A stretch of 64,000 nt of DNA from Monocercomonoides exilis (lineage: Eukaryota; Preaxostyla; Oxymonadida; Polymastigidae), in NCBI GenBank assembly GCA_001643675.2, contig LSRY02000003.1, positions 1,044,001 through 1,108,000 of the forward strand, read 5' to 3'. The notes below the pieces were generated by a model, which saw only the letters and a list, made by a program, of their open reading frames with translations, had not been told where the DNA came from and searched no databases. Both the position numbers and the translations under genes were made by a program. Shown here one piece after another: positions 44,576-58,197 of the stretch (positions are counted from its first letter, which is position 1; each line of letters opens with the position of its first letter).

Positions 44576-47057
44576 TCACAATCCATCCAATACTTCCTTA
44601 AAAGTTGGGTATCCTTCTGTTCTGCGGTGCGTCAAATCCTTCCTCTCGCTCAAATACATCATTATTCTGCTGTACATCCCCTTTCCATCAATTTCTTCCT
44701 CAAACTCTCCATCTTTTCTCTTCTCTTCCATTTTTCCTCCTTTTTCTGTTTCATTCTCTTCTTCAATCATCACCTTTTCATATGACTGTGAATCAATAGC
44801 CGACTTTATGTTCAATTTTGGTATCTCTTTAATCTTCCAATCATTTGCTGTTCTGTTAGTAATTTTTCTTTCCAACTGTCTCTCAGTCATATGACTTTCG
44901 CTATTTCTTCTCTCTTTTTCTTCTTCCTTGTTCGATTTGTTCAACCAATTTGGCTGCGTTTTTTTCTCTAAACCTCTTTCTGCTGAATCGACTTCTCCCT
45001 TTCTTCCTTCACCCATTTTACTCTTTTCATCATCAAATCTTTTGTTTTCTATTTCTTCTTTAATATCTTTGTGTGCTTCTTCTTCCTCTTCCACTTCCTC
45101 ATATTCATCCATCATCTCCATTTCCCCAACCCATTCTTCATTTTCTGCAGCCAAAAACTTCTTCTTCCTCACAATCCATTCATTTGTGCGCCTTTCAGAA
45201 AGCGTCTGTTGCATATACGGCTTCTCATCCAGCACCCTCTTCAGTATCCTTTTCTCTTCCTCCTTCGCATCCTCCTTCTGCAGCGTCTGCGTATAATGCG
45301 CTCTCCGTTCTTCCATCGAGCCCAAACGAGCCATCTCCATCACATCCACCTCGTCCAGCCGCTCGTCGTCCCACCACTCCATCACCTCCATCTCAGCCGC
45401 CGACCGCACCGCACTCTCCCCTCCTTTCTTGTCTGTCCCCAACGTCTGCTCTTCCGAAACACTGCGGAAATACGACGACAAAACGGGGCTTTTCGTCTGG
45501 CACAGGCGAAGCAGCTGTGGCGTCTTCGACTCTGTCTTCATCACTTTCTCGCGGCTCCTCCCAGTCATCACCTCCACCCGCTCCATGTCCACTTTTCCAT
45601 CTCCACTCACAATTGGCCGTTGTCCTGCGCTTCGCTGAAGCTGCTCTTTCTGTTTGCTCCTGTCAGATGCTCCTGAAGTGAATGTTTTTCTCAATCCAGT
45701 CATTTGCTTCGTGCTCCTGAATGTTTCAACAGGAGAATGAGAAGGAGTTGAGCGTATTGATGTTGGTGTTCTTTTGGTTTGTTCTTTTTGGACAGTTGCC
45801 AATGGAGAAGAAACAGAAGGTGACGAACGAGAAGACGAAGATGTTTGCAACGAAGAAGATTGAATGCGATTAAAACTTGCTTTAGAAGTGTCTTTTCTGG
45901 AGCTAACAGAACCAATCTTTCCAGATGATCGGAGAGAGGCTGGAGATTTCTCTTTGTTGGGGATTCCAAATGAAGACTGTCCTTTCGCCTTCAAATTTGT
46001 TGGCACAGGACTATTCCTATCAGATAAATGGCTTTCTTTTGCTTGTCTTTCAGAAATGGCACCTGCTCTGTTCATCTGACGTTTCTGAACAGGAGATGAC
46101 AAATCCCAATGAAGTGTCTTTGGTGCTTCGTTTGTGGAAGCCATAGAAGTTGCTGCTCCTTTTTCAACTCGATTGAAAGATGAAGTCTCAGTACTTTTTG
46201 ACCCTTTTGCCTGCAAATCGTCTTCTTCATTATTCAATTCCGCATCACTTTTCATTTGTTGCACATAAATCGAAGCTCCACTTGCTCCATCTGCTGTATC
46301 ACTTTCAATGATTGTCTGCTTTTTAACAGCAGCTATGTGATCCGCAGAGCGAGTCGCTCCTTGTTTGGCATATCTCTTTGCCAGTTCTGCCTCTCTTCTG
46401 AGCATCCGCTCGTGCTCATTTTTCTCCGTCTCGCTCTGAAACACAACTTCTCTCCGGCTGAACATCGGGCTGGCAAACAGATTCCGCATCTCTTCCTCAA
46501 TTTGTGTGCGATGCGTGTCGCTAAACACCAAACGACAGAACACAACGCAGTATAATTGCAAATCCTGCCATTAATTTAAATAAAAATAAAAAATAAAAAA
46601 TAAAATAAATGAGAGAATCAAAAATTCAGCAAGAAACAAATCAAATTCAAAAAATTTATTTGTTTCCATTCAAAAAGGAACATTTGAATGAGAAATATGC
46701 AAAATTGTAATTGTTATGTTCATATTATAAATACGATTTATATAATAAGAGAAGGAGCACACTCGATAGAATTCATTCAGAAGCGAAGTTGGAGTCCGAT
46801 TCTTTGTCCCATTTCCAAAGCAGGCATTTGCGACAACACTGAAATACGCTTGGCATATCATTCCAAACCCCAACTCCAGTTCTTTCTGGAGCTTATCGTC
46901 CAATTCTGGATCTATTGATTCAAATAAAGTTGTTGGAGTCGTTCTGGAACAGCGATGCACATGAAGGATTTAATAAAAACAAACAGATACATAATGAAAT
47001 CAAGATCCATATTTTATAATATTAAAGAACACACAAATCTTCGTCCAGCCGCAACAT
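44576..47057 (-). CDS. Hypothetical charged protein, possibly PPP1R36-like N-terminus (about 730 aa, 3 exons)
   Basis: Exons: 47057-47035 (MLRLDED plus 2 nt), 46943-46763 and 46564-44576; introns of 91 and 198 bp with GT/AG borders, all in frame. The first 150 residues are ordered and helical, with FESIDPELDDKLQKELEL, then LNEFYRDLQLYCVVFCRLVF and IEEEMRNLFASPMFSRRE. This recalls protein phosphatase 1 regulatory subunit 36 (a flagellate protein), but only weakly and from memory. The rest is low-complexity and charged, with Ser-rich linkers (about residues 230-330), acidic Glu-rich stretches and a C-terminus YLSERKDLTHRRTEGYPTF. No catalytic motif was seen. The gene structure is well supported; the function is not. 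Confidence 0.6.
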
Positions 47058-47231
47058 TGCCCGTTGCGTTTGCCTAAATAGCCACTTTTTCAAAAAAAAT
47101 GCCTTAAAGTATACAATTACTTGAAAAAAGAGTTGTTTTAAACAATAAATTGTGATTTAACCCAATTATTTTGCAAAAAAAAGATAAAGGTCCAATGATG
47201 AAAAAGATAAAAACTAAAAAATTTCAACAAT

Positions 47232-47684
47232 TCACACACAAGACAACAGTAATCTATTTAGCAATATCTCCCTTTCTTTCCATCGAATGGCCATCTTGAA
47301 CAATGATCCGCCTGCTCTGCCTTTTTCTACCTCAAATTGCTTAAGTGCCTCTTGTTTCATTCCAAGAAGACTTGTATCTCTCACCTCTGGATTTTCAAAT
47401 TTGACAGAATGCACTAGAATACCACACAAAGAATCATTCGTTTGAAAACGAGGTTTAAAAAAACATAAAAAATTAAAATGAGCAAAAATAAAAGTTAAGA
47501 GACAGATAGCTAAAAATCAAACAATTTAAAAACCTTTAAGCTCTATGTCTGGTGATGTTGAAAACAACGTCCCTGTGTTGGCTGATTGCTGTTCTTTTAT
47601 TCTTCTTCTTGGTGTTGTACATAACAACGATGTTGCAGGAAGAGATAATCGTGAAATTGTGCCACGAAACTTCCTTGTTGTCAT
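47232..47684 (-). CDS. Small hypothetical protein (about 110 aa, 2 exons)
   Basis: Exon 1 is 47684-47534 (ATG; MTTRKFRGTISRLSLPATSL) and exon 2 is 47413-47232; the 120-bp intron has GT/AG borders and the join (K-V) keeps frame. The N-terminal half is basic and Ser/Thr-rich and likely disordered; the second half (SVKFENPEVRDTSLLGMKQE, then LKQFEVEKGRAGGSLFKMAI) looks structured. I do not recognise a family. It lies close upstream of, and on the same strand as, the 44576-47057 gene. Since one exon alone is only about 60 codons, support comes mainly from the clean splice join. Confidence 0.5.
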
Positions 47685-48139
47685 TCAACCTCAAATAAAA
47701 CTTTTATTTGAATATATCGAATAAGAACAAGAAAAAATCTATGATCTAGATATAATTTTTTATTTTTTCACATTAAGCTTGAAAAGGCTAAACAAAAGAT
47801 ATAACAGAATAAAATGTGTTTTTCACAAATACTCCTGTTTCTAAAATTAAACTTTTTTGATATATTTCTTTTAATACAAAAAAACTTTAAAAAAAAAGAA
47901 GATTTCGACTGATGACTGTTCTTTGTGAAATTTTGCGGGCTTCATGAATCAATAGATATTTGAACTTCTGTCTTTTCTTTTAGATTTTTTATGCTCATTT
48001 TTTAAATAATATATTCGAATCAAATAAGTTCAATTATTTACAAAACCATTCATTAAAAAAATATCCTTTATTTTCATTCTTTTATTGTTCCAAGAACATA
48101 TATAAGAATATGCAAAATGGAATGGAAATAAAATTTGCT

Positions 48140-49672
48140 TCAAACATTCAAAAAATAATGTGAAATATCTAATGGCAAACGAGGATAATAACTCTTGTGA
48201 AGAATAGGAAGTATTTCACAAAATCCCGTGATAGAATCTTCATATCCTTCTTCTTCTATCTTTTCGAATATCTTCTTTTTTGCTGCCTTTCTTTGTTTTT
48301 CGTCGAATTCACAACTTTCATTTTCTTTCAGTCTTTCTGAAATTTTCATAAAGAAAACTAAACAATCCCACATAATTTTGTTCTCCAATGTTAATTGCAA
48401 AACTTCCTCAAAAATCAGATCAACAACTCCTTCCTTCAGCAAATAATCAACACTGACACATTTGAATTCCGCCATTGTCTTTAAAAGAGAAAGACACTTT
48501 TCAAATACTTCTCGTTCGTTCTCTCTCGATGCCTTGCATAACCATACAAGACAACGAATCAGTCCATCATATTTGTCAATCCACAGTTTGCTCCAACCAA
48601 AAACCACTTCAAATGTACATGCCCATCTCCATATGATCTTCACCCCTTTCATTCTATCCGCTTCATTTCCTCTTTTCCTCCAATCAATACACTTTGCTAT
48701 CTCTTCCATTTCGCTTGATGCTTCTCTCGCAAAATGCAGTTCATTTGCGATCACTTCACCAAATGATCCACTGGAAATTAATCTATTCGCCATAAACTGC
48801 CAAGCACACTGATAGGCGAGTCGTGAAAGATTCCGAAGCTCCTGATGATATTGGATAATCTCTTTGATCTCATTCAAATAATGTTCTTTTTCTATTTTCT
48901 AATCAAAAAAGAAGAAGAAAATCAATAATGTCAAAAATGATACAGATATGTTCATACTACTAATCGACTAATGCTACTCAAAGCTAGCAAAGCCATTTCC
49001 ACTTCCTTTTGAATTTCCTCATTTTCATCTTTCTTCAATGCAACTTTTAGAAGGTGAGCCACACATTCAGCAAGTGTTTCTTTCGCAAGGCAGCCTTCCG
49101 TCAACAAAAGACAGCATTCACAAAGATCTATAAGCAGCTTTTCGTTTTTTCCTTGTTTTTTGTTTTCCTCTTCAACATATAGCAATTCGAATCTTTTGCT
49201 TAATTGAGATCTTTGCAAAGCTAACTTGAATTTGCTTTTCAATTCTCTGCAAAATCCATAATGCTTCAATAGCACTGCAATATCGTCGGGCGAAACTTTC
49301 TTTTTTTCAAGCAAACCGAGAATAGAACTGAACATATCTCTTGTGAAAACTGTATCAAATTCTTCATCATCCATTTTCACAAGAATTTCATTCATCTCTT
49401 CAATTTTCTTCCTTTTCTTATCTGCTGAACAAATGTCCATTTCGAAAAACAATTCTATATTACATATTAAAAGTTTAATGTCTAAAAACAACAGATAAAA
49501 TGATTAAACTGAAAAACTCCTCCCTCAGAGACATTTTACGAATTCCAATACAAGATGAACCAGTAATACATGCTTCCATACAGATTTTTGTGAAATATGG
49601 AAAAAGTTTTCTTGTTAAATCTTGCAATTTACAAAATGATGTAAAAGTACAAACATTTTGATTTATCTGCAA
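48140..49672 (-). CDS. Hypothetical helical protein, intact member of a duplicated family (3 or more exons)
   Basis: Exons: 49661 or above down to 49510, 49454-48958 and 48898-48140. Introns of 55 and 59 bp with GT/AG borders; joins are in frame. The 5' exon has no ATG in frame before a likely splice acceptor (TTTTGCAG at about 49662-49669), so a first exon upstream is missing from my model. The protein is Leu/Glu/Lys-rich and alpha-helical throughout, with armadillo/HEAT-like periodicity (CLAKETLAECVAHLLKVALK; EREVFEKCLSLLKTMAEFKC). I cannot name the family. A decayed copy with the same introns lies at 13742-14960. Confidence 0.65.
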
Positions 49673-49939
49673 AATGAAAGTGTCTTATTGTAAAAATAAA
49701 TAATTTTGCAGTATGAATGTAGACGAAAAAAGAAAATTCAATTAAACAAGTTATCTAAATTGTTTTCATGTACAAGAACAAACATCAATTTCTGTTTGAT
49801 CAAACCCACATTCGTTAAAAACGAATAAGTTTAATTATTAAAAAATGTTTTTTCTTTTCTGATAGTTGTTTCTTCGGTATCCAATTTATATTTTGTTCTG
49901 TCATTGAAAAGAAAATTAAACAAACAACAAATCAATGCT

Positions 49940-49976
<37 letters not shown>

Positions 49977-50479
49977 AATTGTTATTTTAGAAGTTTAAGT
50001 TTTCTCTTATGGAAAACATTTTCTATTTCATTAATAATAAAGAACAACAATTTTTCTCATCGAAAAGCGCCATTGTTGTATTTTTTCTGTACAAATAATC
50101 TTTCTTATCTCAGTTTCTATGATTATCAAATATCAATCTCTTGTTTTTGAATAATAAACACAAAAAACGAAAATCCATCATTGGATGAAAAAAGTCGTTG
50201 CTGAAGCACATAGAATCAAGCAACAAAAATTATGACGCATTTACTCCTTCACGAAAACATTTTTAATGAAAGCAAATGTTTTGAAAAAAAAAGAAGAAAC
50301 AAAATATTTAATAAAAATAAGATTAAAATATATAAAATGAATGTATATTTTGTCCGAATTTTTGATTTGAATTTCCGCATCGGAAGAAATCCGAAAAGTT
50401 TTGTTTAATTTCTTTTCCCATTAAATGCTTCAAAAGATCGTCACATTAAAAAACCTGTATTTTGCCAAACAAGCGATAA
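49673..50479. other. Intergenic region between divergent genes
   Basis: AT-rich and including the A33 run. Promoters of the 48140-49672 gene and of the 50480 gene should lie here. No defined motif was recognised. Confidence 0.5.
49939..49971. repeat. Homopolymer run of about 33 A
   Basis: Uninterrupted A run between ATGCTC and GAGCAATTG. It may vary in length or reflect sequencing error. Confidence 0.85.
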
Positions 50480-53400
50480 ATGAGAATTGCATATTTATTG
50501 CTGGCTATACTACTATTTTTAAAGTGCGATAGCAAAGGGTATGCAGAGTTTAGTTGCAATTATGTTGGAGTATGCCCAAATAACAACGATTGTGTTATCA
50601 AAGAAGGTTCCGAAGGGCTGGGAAGCGATATTTTTCTACGGGCACGAAAAAAGTGTGTCAAGAGTGATATTCCTATTTTTTGAGTTAAATTATCACATTT
50701 CATTTCATAATTGAAAATTATAGAAAACTTGCAGCCGAGGAGCCTTGGACAGACAGTTGTGTGCCTTATTGCGTCAGTAGCTCCAACAAAATATATACAG
50801 CTATAATTGAAGCGAATACAAGCCTGGAATTGCGAAGCCTGAATTTGGAGCCGATTTTTGAGAAACGCATTTGCGAAGTTGTTGATTCATCGTCTTTGGC
50901 TGTTTGGTCGTGCCTGGTCGTCTCTTCTCGCACAGGGTTTGGCATTTCATCTCCGATCCTTTCGGCAGCAGGAGGCAACCGGGTTATGCTTTGCAACGCC
51001 AGTGTGCTTCCATCATTGGCGAATGGGCTTGTGAGTTCGCTTGTCGAGGCGTACCAACCTCCATTTCATTCTGTGTCCGAAACAACCATTTCTGTTGTGT
51101 TTTGTGCGTTTTCTTCGTTGAGTGTTGCTTCTTGTCCGTTTGTGGGGTGTGCTGGCAGCAGCTTCATTTTCTTGGAACATTCTTTGTTCGCAAACATTTC
51201 ATCGCCTCATCCATTTCAACCAACCCAATCAGCTCCCCTGCAAGCAGGCTCCACATTTATTGGCTGCTGTTCGTTTTCATCTGTTTGGGATGTGTATGAT
51301 AGGGGGATTGTTCCATCTCTCAACAACCCTTCGTCTTCGTTATCTGCCTCAAACACCTCATTTGTCAGATGCTATCGCTCTCGGAATGTTGCAATCAGCG
51401 GGAGTGAAGGAAATCCTTCGAAAGCAGGGAGACAGAATCAGACAGACAATGGGGCAAATTCGTTCACATGGTGTGAGTGGAACGGATCGAGAACAATTGG
51501 AAACATGAATGATTATACTGATGGAACATCAAATGGAGGGGCAATTTACATATGTAACAAGGTATCTGGAACACTTTCGGTGAAATTTTGTTTATTCAAT
51601 GATTGCCATGCGTATTGTGCTGGGGGAGGAATCATGTGTCGTACAATCAGTTCAATTAAGATTGAGAACAACTCATTCAATGCTTGCACAACACAAAATT
51701 ATTATGGAGGAGGGATGTATGCTTTTTCAATTTCGATATGCGTCAGAATCAGTGGGTGTGAATTTCAGAGATGCACAGCAAATGGTTTTGGAGGAGGACT
51801 TTATCTTGATGCAATTTGTGTTTCTGGATCTGGATGTGTTGGAACAGAAAATGGGAAAGGGGAGAGCGCTTGCGTGTTTGAGTGTTTCTTCACTTCATGC
51901 TCCATAACAAATTCGAATGGCGGAGGGATGTGTTGTCACACTGTTCCTGCGGTATTCAAAATGAGGAGTGTCCAATTTATTTCATGCTTGGCAGTATCAA
52001 ATGGTGGAGGATTGGATTTTCATACAGTTCAGTCAACACCTCCAAGCAACAGCATTTATTGCTATTTCCTCTTCTTCCACGATTGCAGTTGCAAGGCTTC
52101 CACTCCATATGGCCACGATGTGTATTTTCAAGACAATAAAAATCTCTTCTCATCTCACAATCCTTTTTATGAATCATATACAACGAATAGCGATGAAAAG
52201 CGAGTATGCTACATTTATTATTCAAGCAGTTGGGCGTATCAGCACACAGAAAAGAAATGGTGGCTGAAGGAAGGAATGAAGGATCGGTATGTTGGGGTGA
52301 GTGGAAGTAACGCAAACAATTTGTGTGGGATGAGCGTGGCAACGCCTTGCCTCACGGTAGGGTATGCGGTGGAGTCGAGCATGAAGCAGCTGAGCTCGAC
52401 AATCACAGTGCTGGGTGGGAGGCATATGAGCGAAGGGGCGACGATCAATGTTGGGGAAAAGAAGATTTCAGTTGTTGGGAAAGGGAAGACAGTGAGTGTG
52501 ATTGGGATAAGTGCGCTTTCGACCTCTTCGACAACGCTGTTCAGCATATCTACTGGTCAACTGGAGGTGGGGCATGTGGGGATCGATCACAACTCGATGA
52601 GAAGCCCATCACCGAGTGTGTTTGTGGTGTCTGTGGGGAGTGGGACTCTTTTGCTGGAGGATGTGGCGATCAGTTCTTCCACATCAGGAGGGAGTGGAAT
52701 CTCGTCATCTGTGTTTGAAGTGGCACTGAGGCAGTTAAAGACGATTGATGTGGAGATAAAAAATATGAAAATGAGTCAATCACTATTTGCCGAACCATCA
52801 TCAGCAGGATCGTCATCAGGAGAGAGTGTTTTGGCGAATGCGACAATTCTGAATGTGAATCTGACTGAAGGAGATGGGGTGGTTGTGGCAAAGAATGTGA
52901 ATGGAGAGGAGACATTTGTGGTGAGCAACACAACAATTGAGGATTGTGTATGTGAGAATGGGAATGGTGGAGGAATACATATTTGTTTGCAAGGAAATGG
53001 GAATATGGTTATGAATGGAACAAGTTTGATTGATGGATGTGTTGCAATGGGTATTGAAGGAAATGGAGGGAAAGGAGGAGGAATATATGTGGGGATGGAG
53101 AATGAGGGATGTGGATTGACAATTGGAGAGAATGTTGAGTTTTCGAAAGTGAATGGGAATGTGGCATTATATGGGAAGGATGTGTTTGTTGATTGTGGGA
53201 GCGGAGTGTTTTTGGAGTCAAAAGTGAATACAAGCTCATTTGCCTTTTTTGACGCAAGAACCATTCCATCAGATGTGTTGAAATTGAGTGGGAGTGAAAA
53301 TGGGGATGAAAGTGAAGTGATTCCACTGTTTGTGTTTTTGTGCTCAATGGGAACGAAGGTGCTTGTTGATGGGAGTGGAAGAAATGGGATGGATCACAAC

Positions 53401-56400
53401 CATTGTGGATATGAAGGTTTTGGCTGTTTGACAGTTGATTATTGCGCGAACTCAAGAATGAGTGAAAGTTCAAAAGAAATTGAGATTGTCTCTTCTTCTT
53501 CAATTGCCAAGGAAATAACAGGACCGTCATTTGGTGTGTTAATTTCAGGCAGAATAGTGTCATCCGATGGAGAGAGGATGGGAGTGAATGTGAGTGATGG
53601 AGGATCAGCCACACAAGAATGGCTTGCTGGATGTTCAAGTTCACTGACAATAAGGAGACTTTCATTTGTTGTGAAAGGTCAGTTGAATTCAAGGAGAAGT
53701 GCATTCATCCATTCAACATCAACACTCAAAATTACAAACTGTTCAATCTCAATTGAGAGTGGGGCATTGACTGATGGAAAGATAGGATATTATGTGATAA
53801 ACATTGAGGGAGGAGAACTGATTATTGATGGATTTGTGATGGAAAGTGGAGTGACAATGAATGGGAAATCGCCAATATCAATGACAAGTGGAGTGGAAAT
53901 GGAGATTTTGAACATCAGAATGAGTGGAGTGGAGGTGGAAGGTGGGAATGGAGGAGGGGGATGTTTGAATGTTGGGATGAATGAAGGAGGGAATGTGAAA
54001 ATTGAAGAAAGCAATTTTTCATCAAGATGCTCAGGTGGAAGTGGAATGAAAGGAGGAGGGATGATGATATCAATTGGAAGTGAAGGAAGTTTGGAGATGA
54101 ATAATGTGAAATTATCAGAATGTGAAGCGCCAACAGAGGATAGAGAGGATGGAGGAAGAGGAATGGGAGGAGGGATGTTTGTTGAACTTCCCAATCAAAT
54201 TGGATCATTTGTGCTTGAAGAAATGAAATTTGAAGAATGCGAAGCTTGGAAAGGGAAGAATGTGTTTGTCTCTGGATGGGATCTGAGTGAGATTGTGAAT
54301 AAAGGGAACTTCAAATGGGAGATGAGTTCAGAGGAGTTGAGATTGTTGGATGAGCTGTGTGGATGGGAGAGAAAGACGACAGGAGAGGAGGGATATGTGA
54401 TTCCACTGGTTGTATATTTGTGGGACAATTGGAGCAGGAATGGATTTGTTTCGAAAGAGAAAGGAGGAGACTTCAGTGGGTGTGGATATTCAGAAGCACC
54501 ATGTTCATCGATTGACCACTTGATATCACTGAGATATGAACCACTTGGAGAAGGGGAATCACACATCAACGTTGTGGGATCAGGTTCTGTTCAAAAAGCA
54601 ATATCATTTTTGTTATCATCATCTTCAAACACTACAGTTGTGTCAATTGAGGGAGAGAAAGAAGGAACAGATCTGAAAGTGAGTGAGGGGGGAAGAAATG
54701 AAGGCGAAGGAGGAGGAGGAGGAGGAATGATAACATTGAATGTTTGTCTTTCATTCACCAATATTTCATTTTCTTTGCCAAATGAATTGGGAGGATATTC
54801 ATCACTCATTCACTCAACTTCATCCTCAGCAGCATCACTTTCAATCATGAGATGCTCATTTGTTTGTGAGGATGCAACAAAGGAAACAAAATATTGTTTA
54901 ATGAAAGCAGATGGAGGGAGTGTGACGATTGAGGATGTCACTCTTTCTGAGTTCAGTCTGACAAAAGGGTTTGTTGTATTCACAACAGATGTGAAAAGTG
55001 TTGATGTGATGAATATGACGATATCGAACACAACAATATCAGGAAACAGTTTGATTTCGCTGAGTCAGCCATCCACTTCAAACATGTTGATCAAGAAAGC
55101 AAAAGAAAACACAGAGCAAAGGGTGAGAGTGAACGACTCCTCGTTCACAAACATCACATGTTCAGAGAGCAGAGCATGTGTGATGAGTGTGGGATCATTT
55201 TCATCTGGGATGGAATGTGAGATCGAAGGGTGCGTGCTGACGAAGTGCATGAGTGAGAGAAGCTTGGAAGGAGGAGGGATGAAGATGCTGATGAAGAGAG
55301 GAGAGTCGGAGGTGAAAGTGAGTGGGTGTTCGTTTGGGATGTGTGTGTGTTCAACAGGGAATGGAAGTGGAGGAGGGATGATGATTGATGCACTTGACCC
55401 GAATGTGGAATGCTCCAACAAGGAAATACCACCACTTGGGCTGAGATTGGAGAACATCCGATTCATGATGAATGATGCGTTTGTGGGGAAGGATGTGTTC
55501 ATCCGATGTGAATCGATTGCCTCGCAGATCAATGAAAGACTGTTTTTGCTGGACTTCAGTCAGGAATCTTTGAAGTTGAACAACTCGATGTGTGGGAGTG
55601 ACGGAGAAGGGACTATTGATGTTGATCTGATTCCGCTGATCACATTCTATTATTCTTCACAGGTGTTTGTCTCAGTGAAAGGGAGCGACAGCGCGCAATG
55701 TGGAAGACAGGATGCGCCATGTGAGAGCATCAGCAATGGAGTGCAACACATTCAACGAAGTGTTGTGAATATGATTCTTATTGATGGAGAAGGGAAGATA
55801 GGAGGAGAATGTGTGATTGGGGATGTGAGGATGGAGCCTGTGAAGAAAGCAAAGGGGAAGATCCATTTTGATGGGAAGATAGAAAAAACATCAGAGGAGG
55901 ACAGCATCATGAAGTTTGTGAATGAGAGTGCAGTGGAAAGATGCTCATTTGAGTTTGGAAGTGAGTTTGAGGCAAATCACAAGTTCATTTTGAAAGTGAA
56001 AAATGACTCAATGGAGATGCGAAGTTGCGAGTTTATTTCGTCTTCTGTTGAGCTGAAGTTGGGCAACACGATTGTGAGTGTGGAAAGTGGAGAATTGAAA
56101 ATGTGGGAAATGGAATTCAGCAGTTTGCATCTGAGAGCACCATTGATTGTGTTGTGTGAAGAGTCGAAAGTGTTGATGGGAGAAACAAACATTTGGAATG
56201 TGATGTGTGAAGGAGATGCAGCTATTGTTGTTGTTGTTGTTGGAGGGAAAGCAGAGTTTGAGATGAAAGAAATGAGGTTTGAGAATATTTCTCTGTTGAC
56301 GGATGGATGTGTGATGGTGATTGATGGAGCAGAAGAAGAAATACGAGTGACTAATTGCTCGTTTGTGAAATGGGTGAATATGAATGGGAAAGGAAGCATG

Positions 56401-58194
56401 ATGGAGATGAGAGAATGCAGGGAAGTGCAGCTTGAGGCATGCTTGTTTGATGGAGAAAGAGGTGAAGGCGGAGAAAAGAAAATCAATGGGAAAACGAATG
56501 AGGAAGAAGATATGTGCAGATGGTCTGGATCTCTTGTGGATATTGTGAAGAGTTCAGTGATGATGAAAGACACAACAATATCAAATTCACCAGAAGGTGG
56601 AATAACAATGAGTGGAGGGGAAATGACTGTTAATGATGGAAGATTTGAAAACAACAATCCCTCAATTGAAGGATATCCATCATTGAGAAGAAATATCATC
56701 TGTTCAGATGCAGGAACATTGAATGTGATGAGTTTGAAAGGAGGAGATGGAGTTTTGCCGAACACATCTCTTTGGATGTTGAATGAAGGGTGCAGTTTTG
56801 AAGGGATTGTTTCAGAAAGGGATTCATCATTCTTCATTCCTGTGTTGGAAAGTGTTGAAGCAAAAGAAATAACAGATAGAATGAAGCTGATATTCAAAGG
56901 AATGCTTCTTGTTCCATGCAATCTGTCATTCTCAGTTGTGAAGAGGAAGGGAGAGGAGAAAGAGATTGAAAAACACAACTTTGATACAAATCGATTTTTG
57001 TCAGAAAGAGAAGCAGAAGGAAGTGTGGCAAAAGATCTAATCAGTGGTTGTGGAAATGAAATAGAAGTGAGCGTGTGCGTTCTGTTTGGGAATGCAGAAT
57101 CTTCTTCTTCGACAAATTCATTCATTCTGAAGAACAGAAGTGAGGTTGAACCAAAAGGAGATGAAATAATCTCAAAAGGAGAAAACAAAATTGAATGGGG
57201 CGTTATTGCCTTTATTTGTTGCGTTGCCGTTCTTTTAATTTTTGTTGCTTTGTTTGTTGTTGTTGTTGTGCTTCTGAGAAAGAAACTGAGAGAATCAGAA
57301 AAGAATGTTGAAAAAAAGAGATTAGAAAACGAGCAAATAATGGGGAAGATTGAGAGGAGAAGAAGGGAAAACAACGGAGGGAGCTTTGAGATGAGCGAAA
57401 TGCGATCAACATTGCTGGAAGGGATGACAAGCCAAATTCCACTTCTCATTGACAACGATGAAGATCTTCCAGAGCCTCCTTCAATGGCTGATGGAGAGTT
57501 GAGCGAAAATGATCTTCCAGATTTGGAACCACCATTGCCATTTTCAGAGAATGCTTCTGTTCCTAGAATATCTCAATCACATTCATTCAATGTTATATCA
57601 GCCAAAAAGCCATTTCGAGAAAAGGAGAAAAAGAATATCAAAACATTACACTCAGCGATTCATTCTGTGCAAGGCAATTTCACATTGGGAACAAGAGCGA
57701 TGGATGTTGTTGATGGGAAGGAAGTGGTTATGGCAGTGGCAGAGCTGTTTGAGCATTTGATTTCTGTTGGAGACGAAAAGGTGGAAATGATGGCGAGGCA
57801 GCTGTGCCCGTATTCGATCTTTGTTGAGGAAGGAAATAATGAAATATTTGTTTTGACAGAGGAATTAGAGGATAAAAAGGAAAAGGAAGAAATGAAGCGA
57901 TGGAAGGCACCAGAAGTGGGAAACGAAGATGAGGGAATTGAACAGGCAGTTGCTTTCACACTTGGACTGATTCTCCATGAAATGACAACCGGGGAAGTGC
58001 CGCTGAGTGAATGCAATGCAGAAGAGGCGCAAGAGATGATGAGGGATGGAGTACGACCGCTGACAGAAGGAATCGAAGAGGAAGAAATGGTTGAGCTGAT
58101 GGAAAAGATGTGGGCAGACGAGCCAGATAGCAGACCCACATTGGGTGAAGTGATTCAATTGTTGACAGAAATAGTGGAGAATGATACAGAGTGA
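50480..58194 (+). CDS. Beta-helix receptor-like protein with membrane span and cytoplasmic pseudokinase domain (2547 aa, 2 exons)
   Basis: Exon 1 is 50480-50652 and encodes a signal peptide (MRIAYLLLAILLFLKCDSK). A 71-bp intron (GTGTGT...TTATAG) joins in frame to 50724-58194. The ectodomain is a long right-handed beta-helix with Gly-rich turns (GNGGGIHI, GGGMCCHT) and at least four module starts of the form CG-x(4-6)-C-x-(T/S), near residues 587, 950, 1310 and 1711. A membrane span at about 2215-2243 (WGVIAFICCVAVLLIFVALF) is followed by a basic coiled segment. The last 185 residues form a kinase-like domain with an APE-type motif (RWKAPEV), an alpha-F-like segment (VAFTLGLILHEMTTG) and a C-lobe end (MWADEPDSRPTLGE). 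I see no Gly-loop, catalytic Lys, HRD or DFG, so it is probably inactive as a kinase. The role is likely adhesion or sensing; the ligand is unknown. Confidence 0.85.
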
Positions 58195-58197
58195 CAT

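Noticed and set aside
55977-57455. A 492-codon minus-strand open frame
   Set aside because: It lies opposite the beta-helix/pseudokinase exon, is Ser/Phe/Ile-rich by composition, and matches no family.
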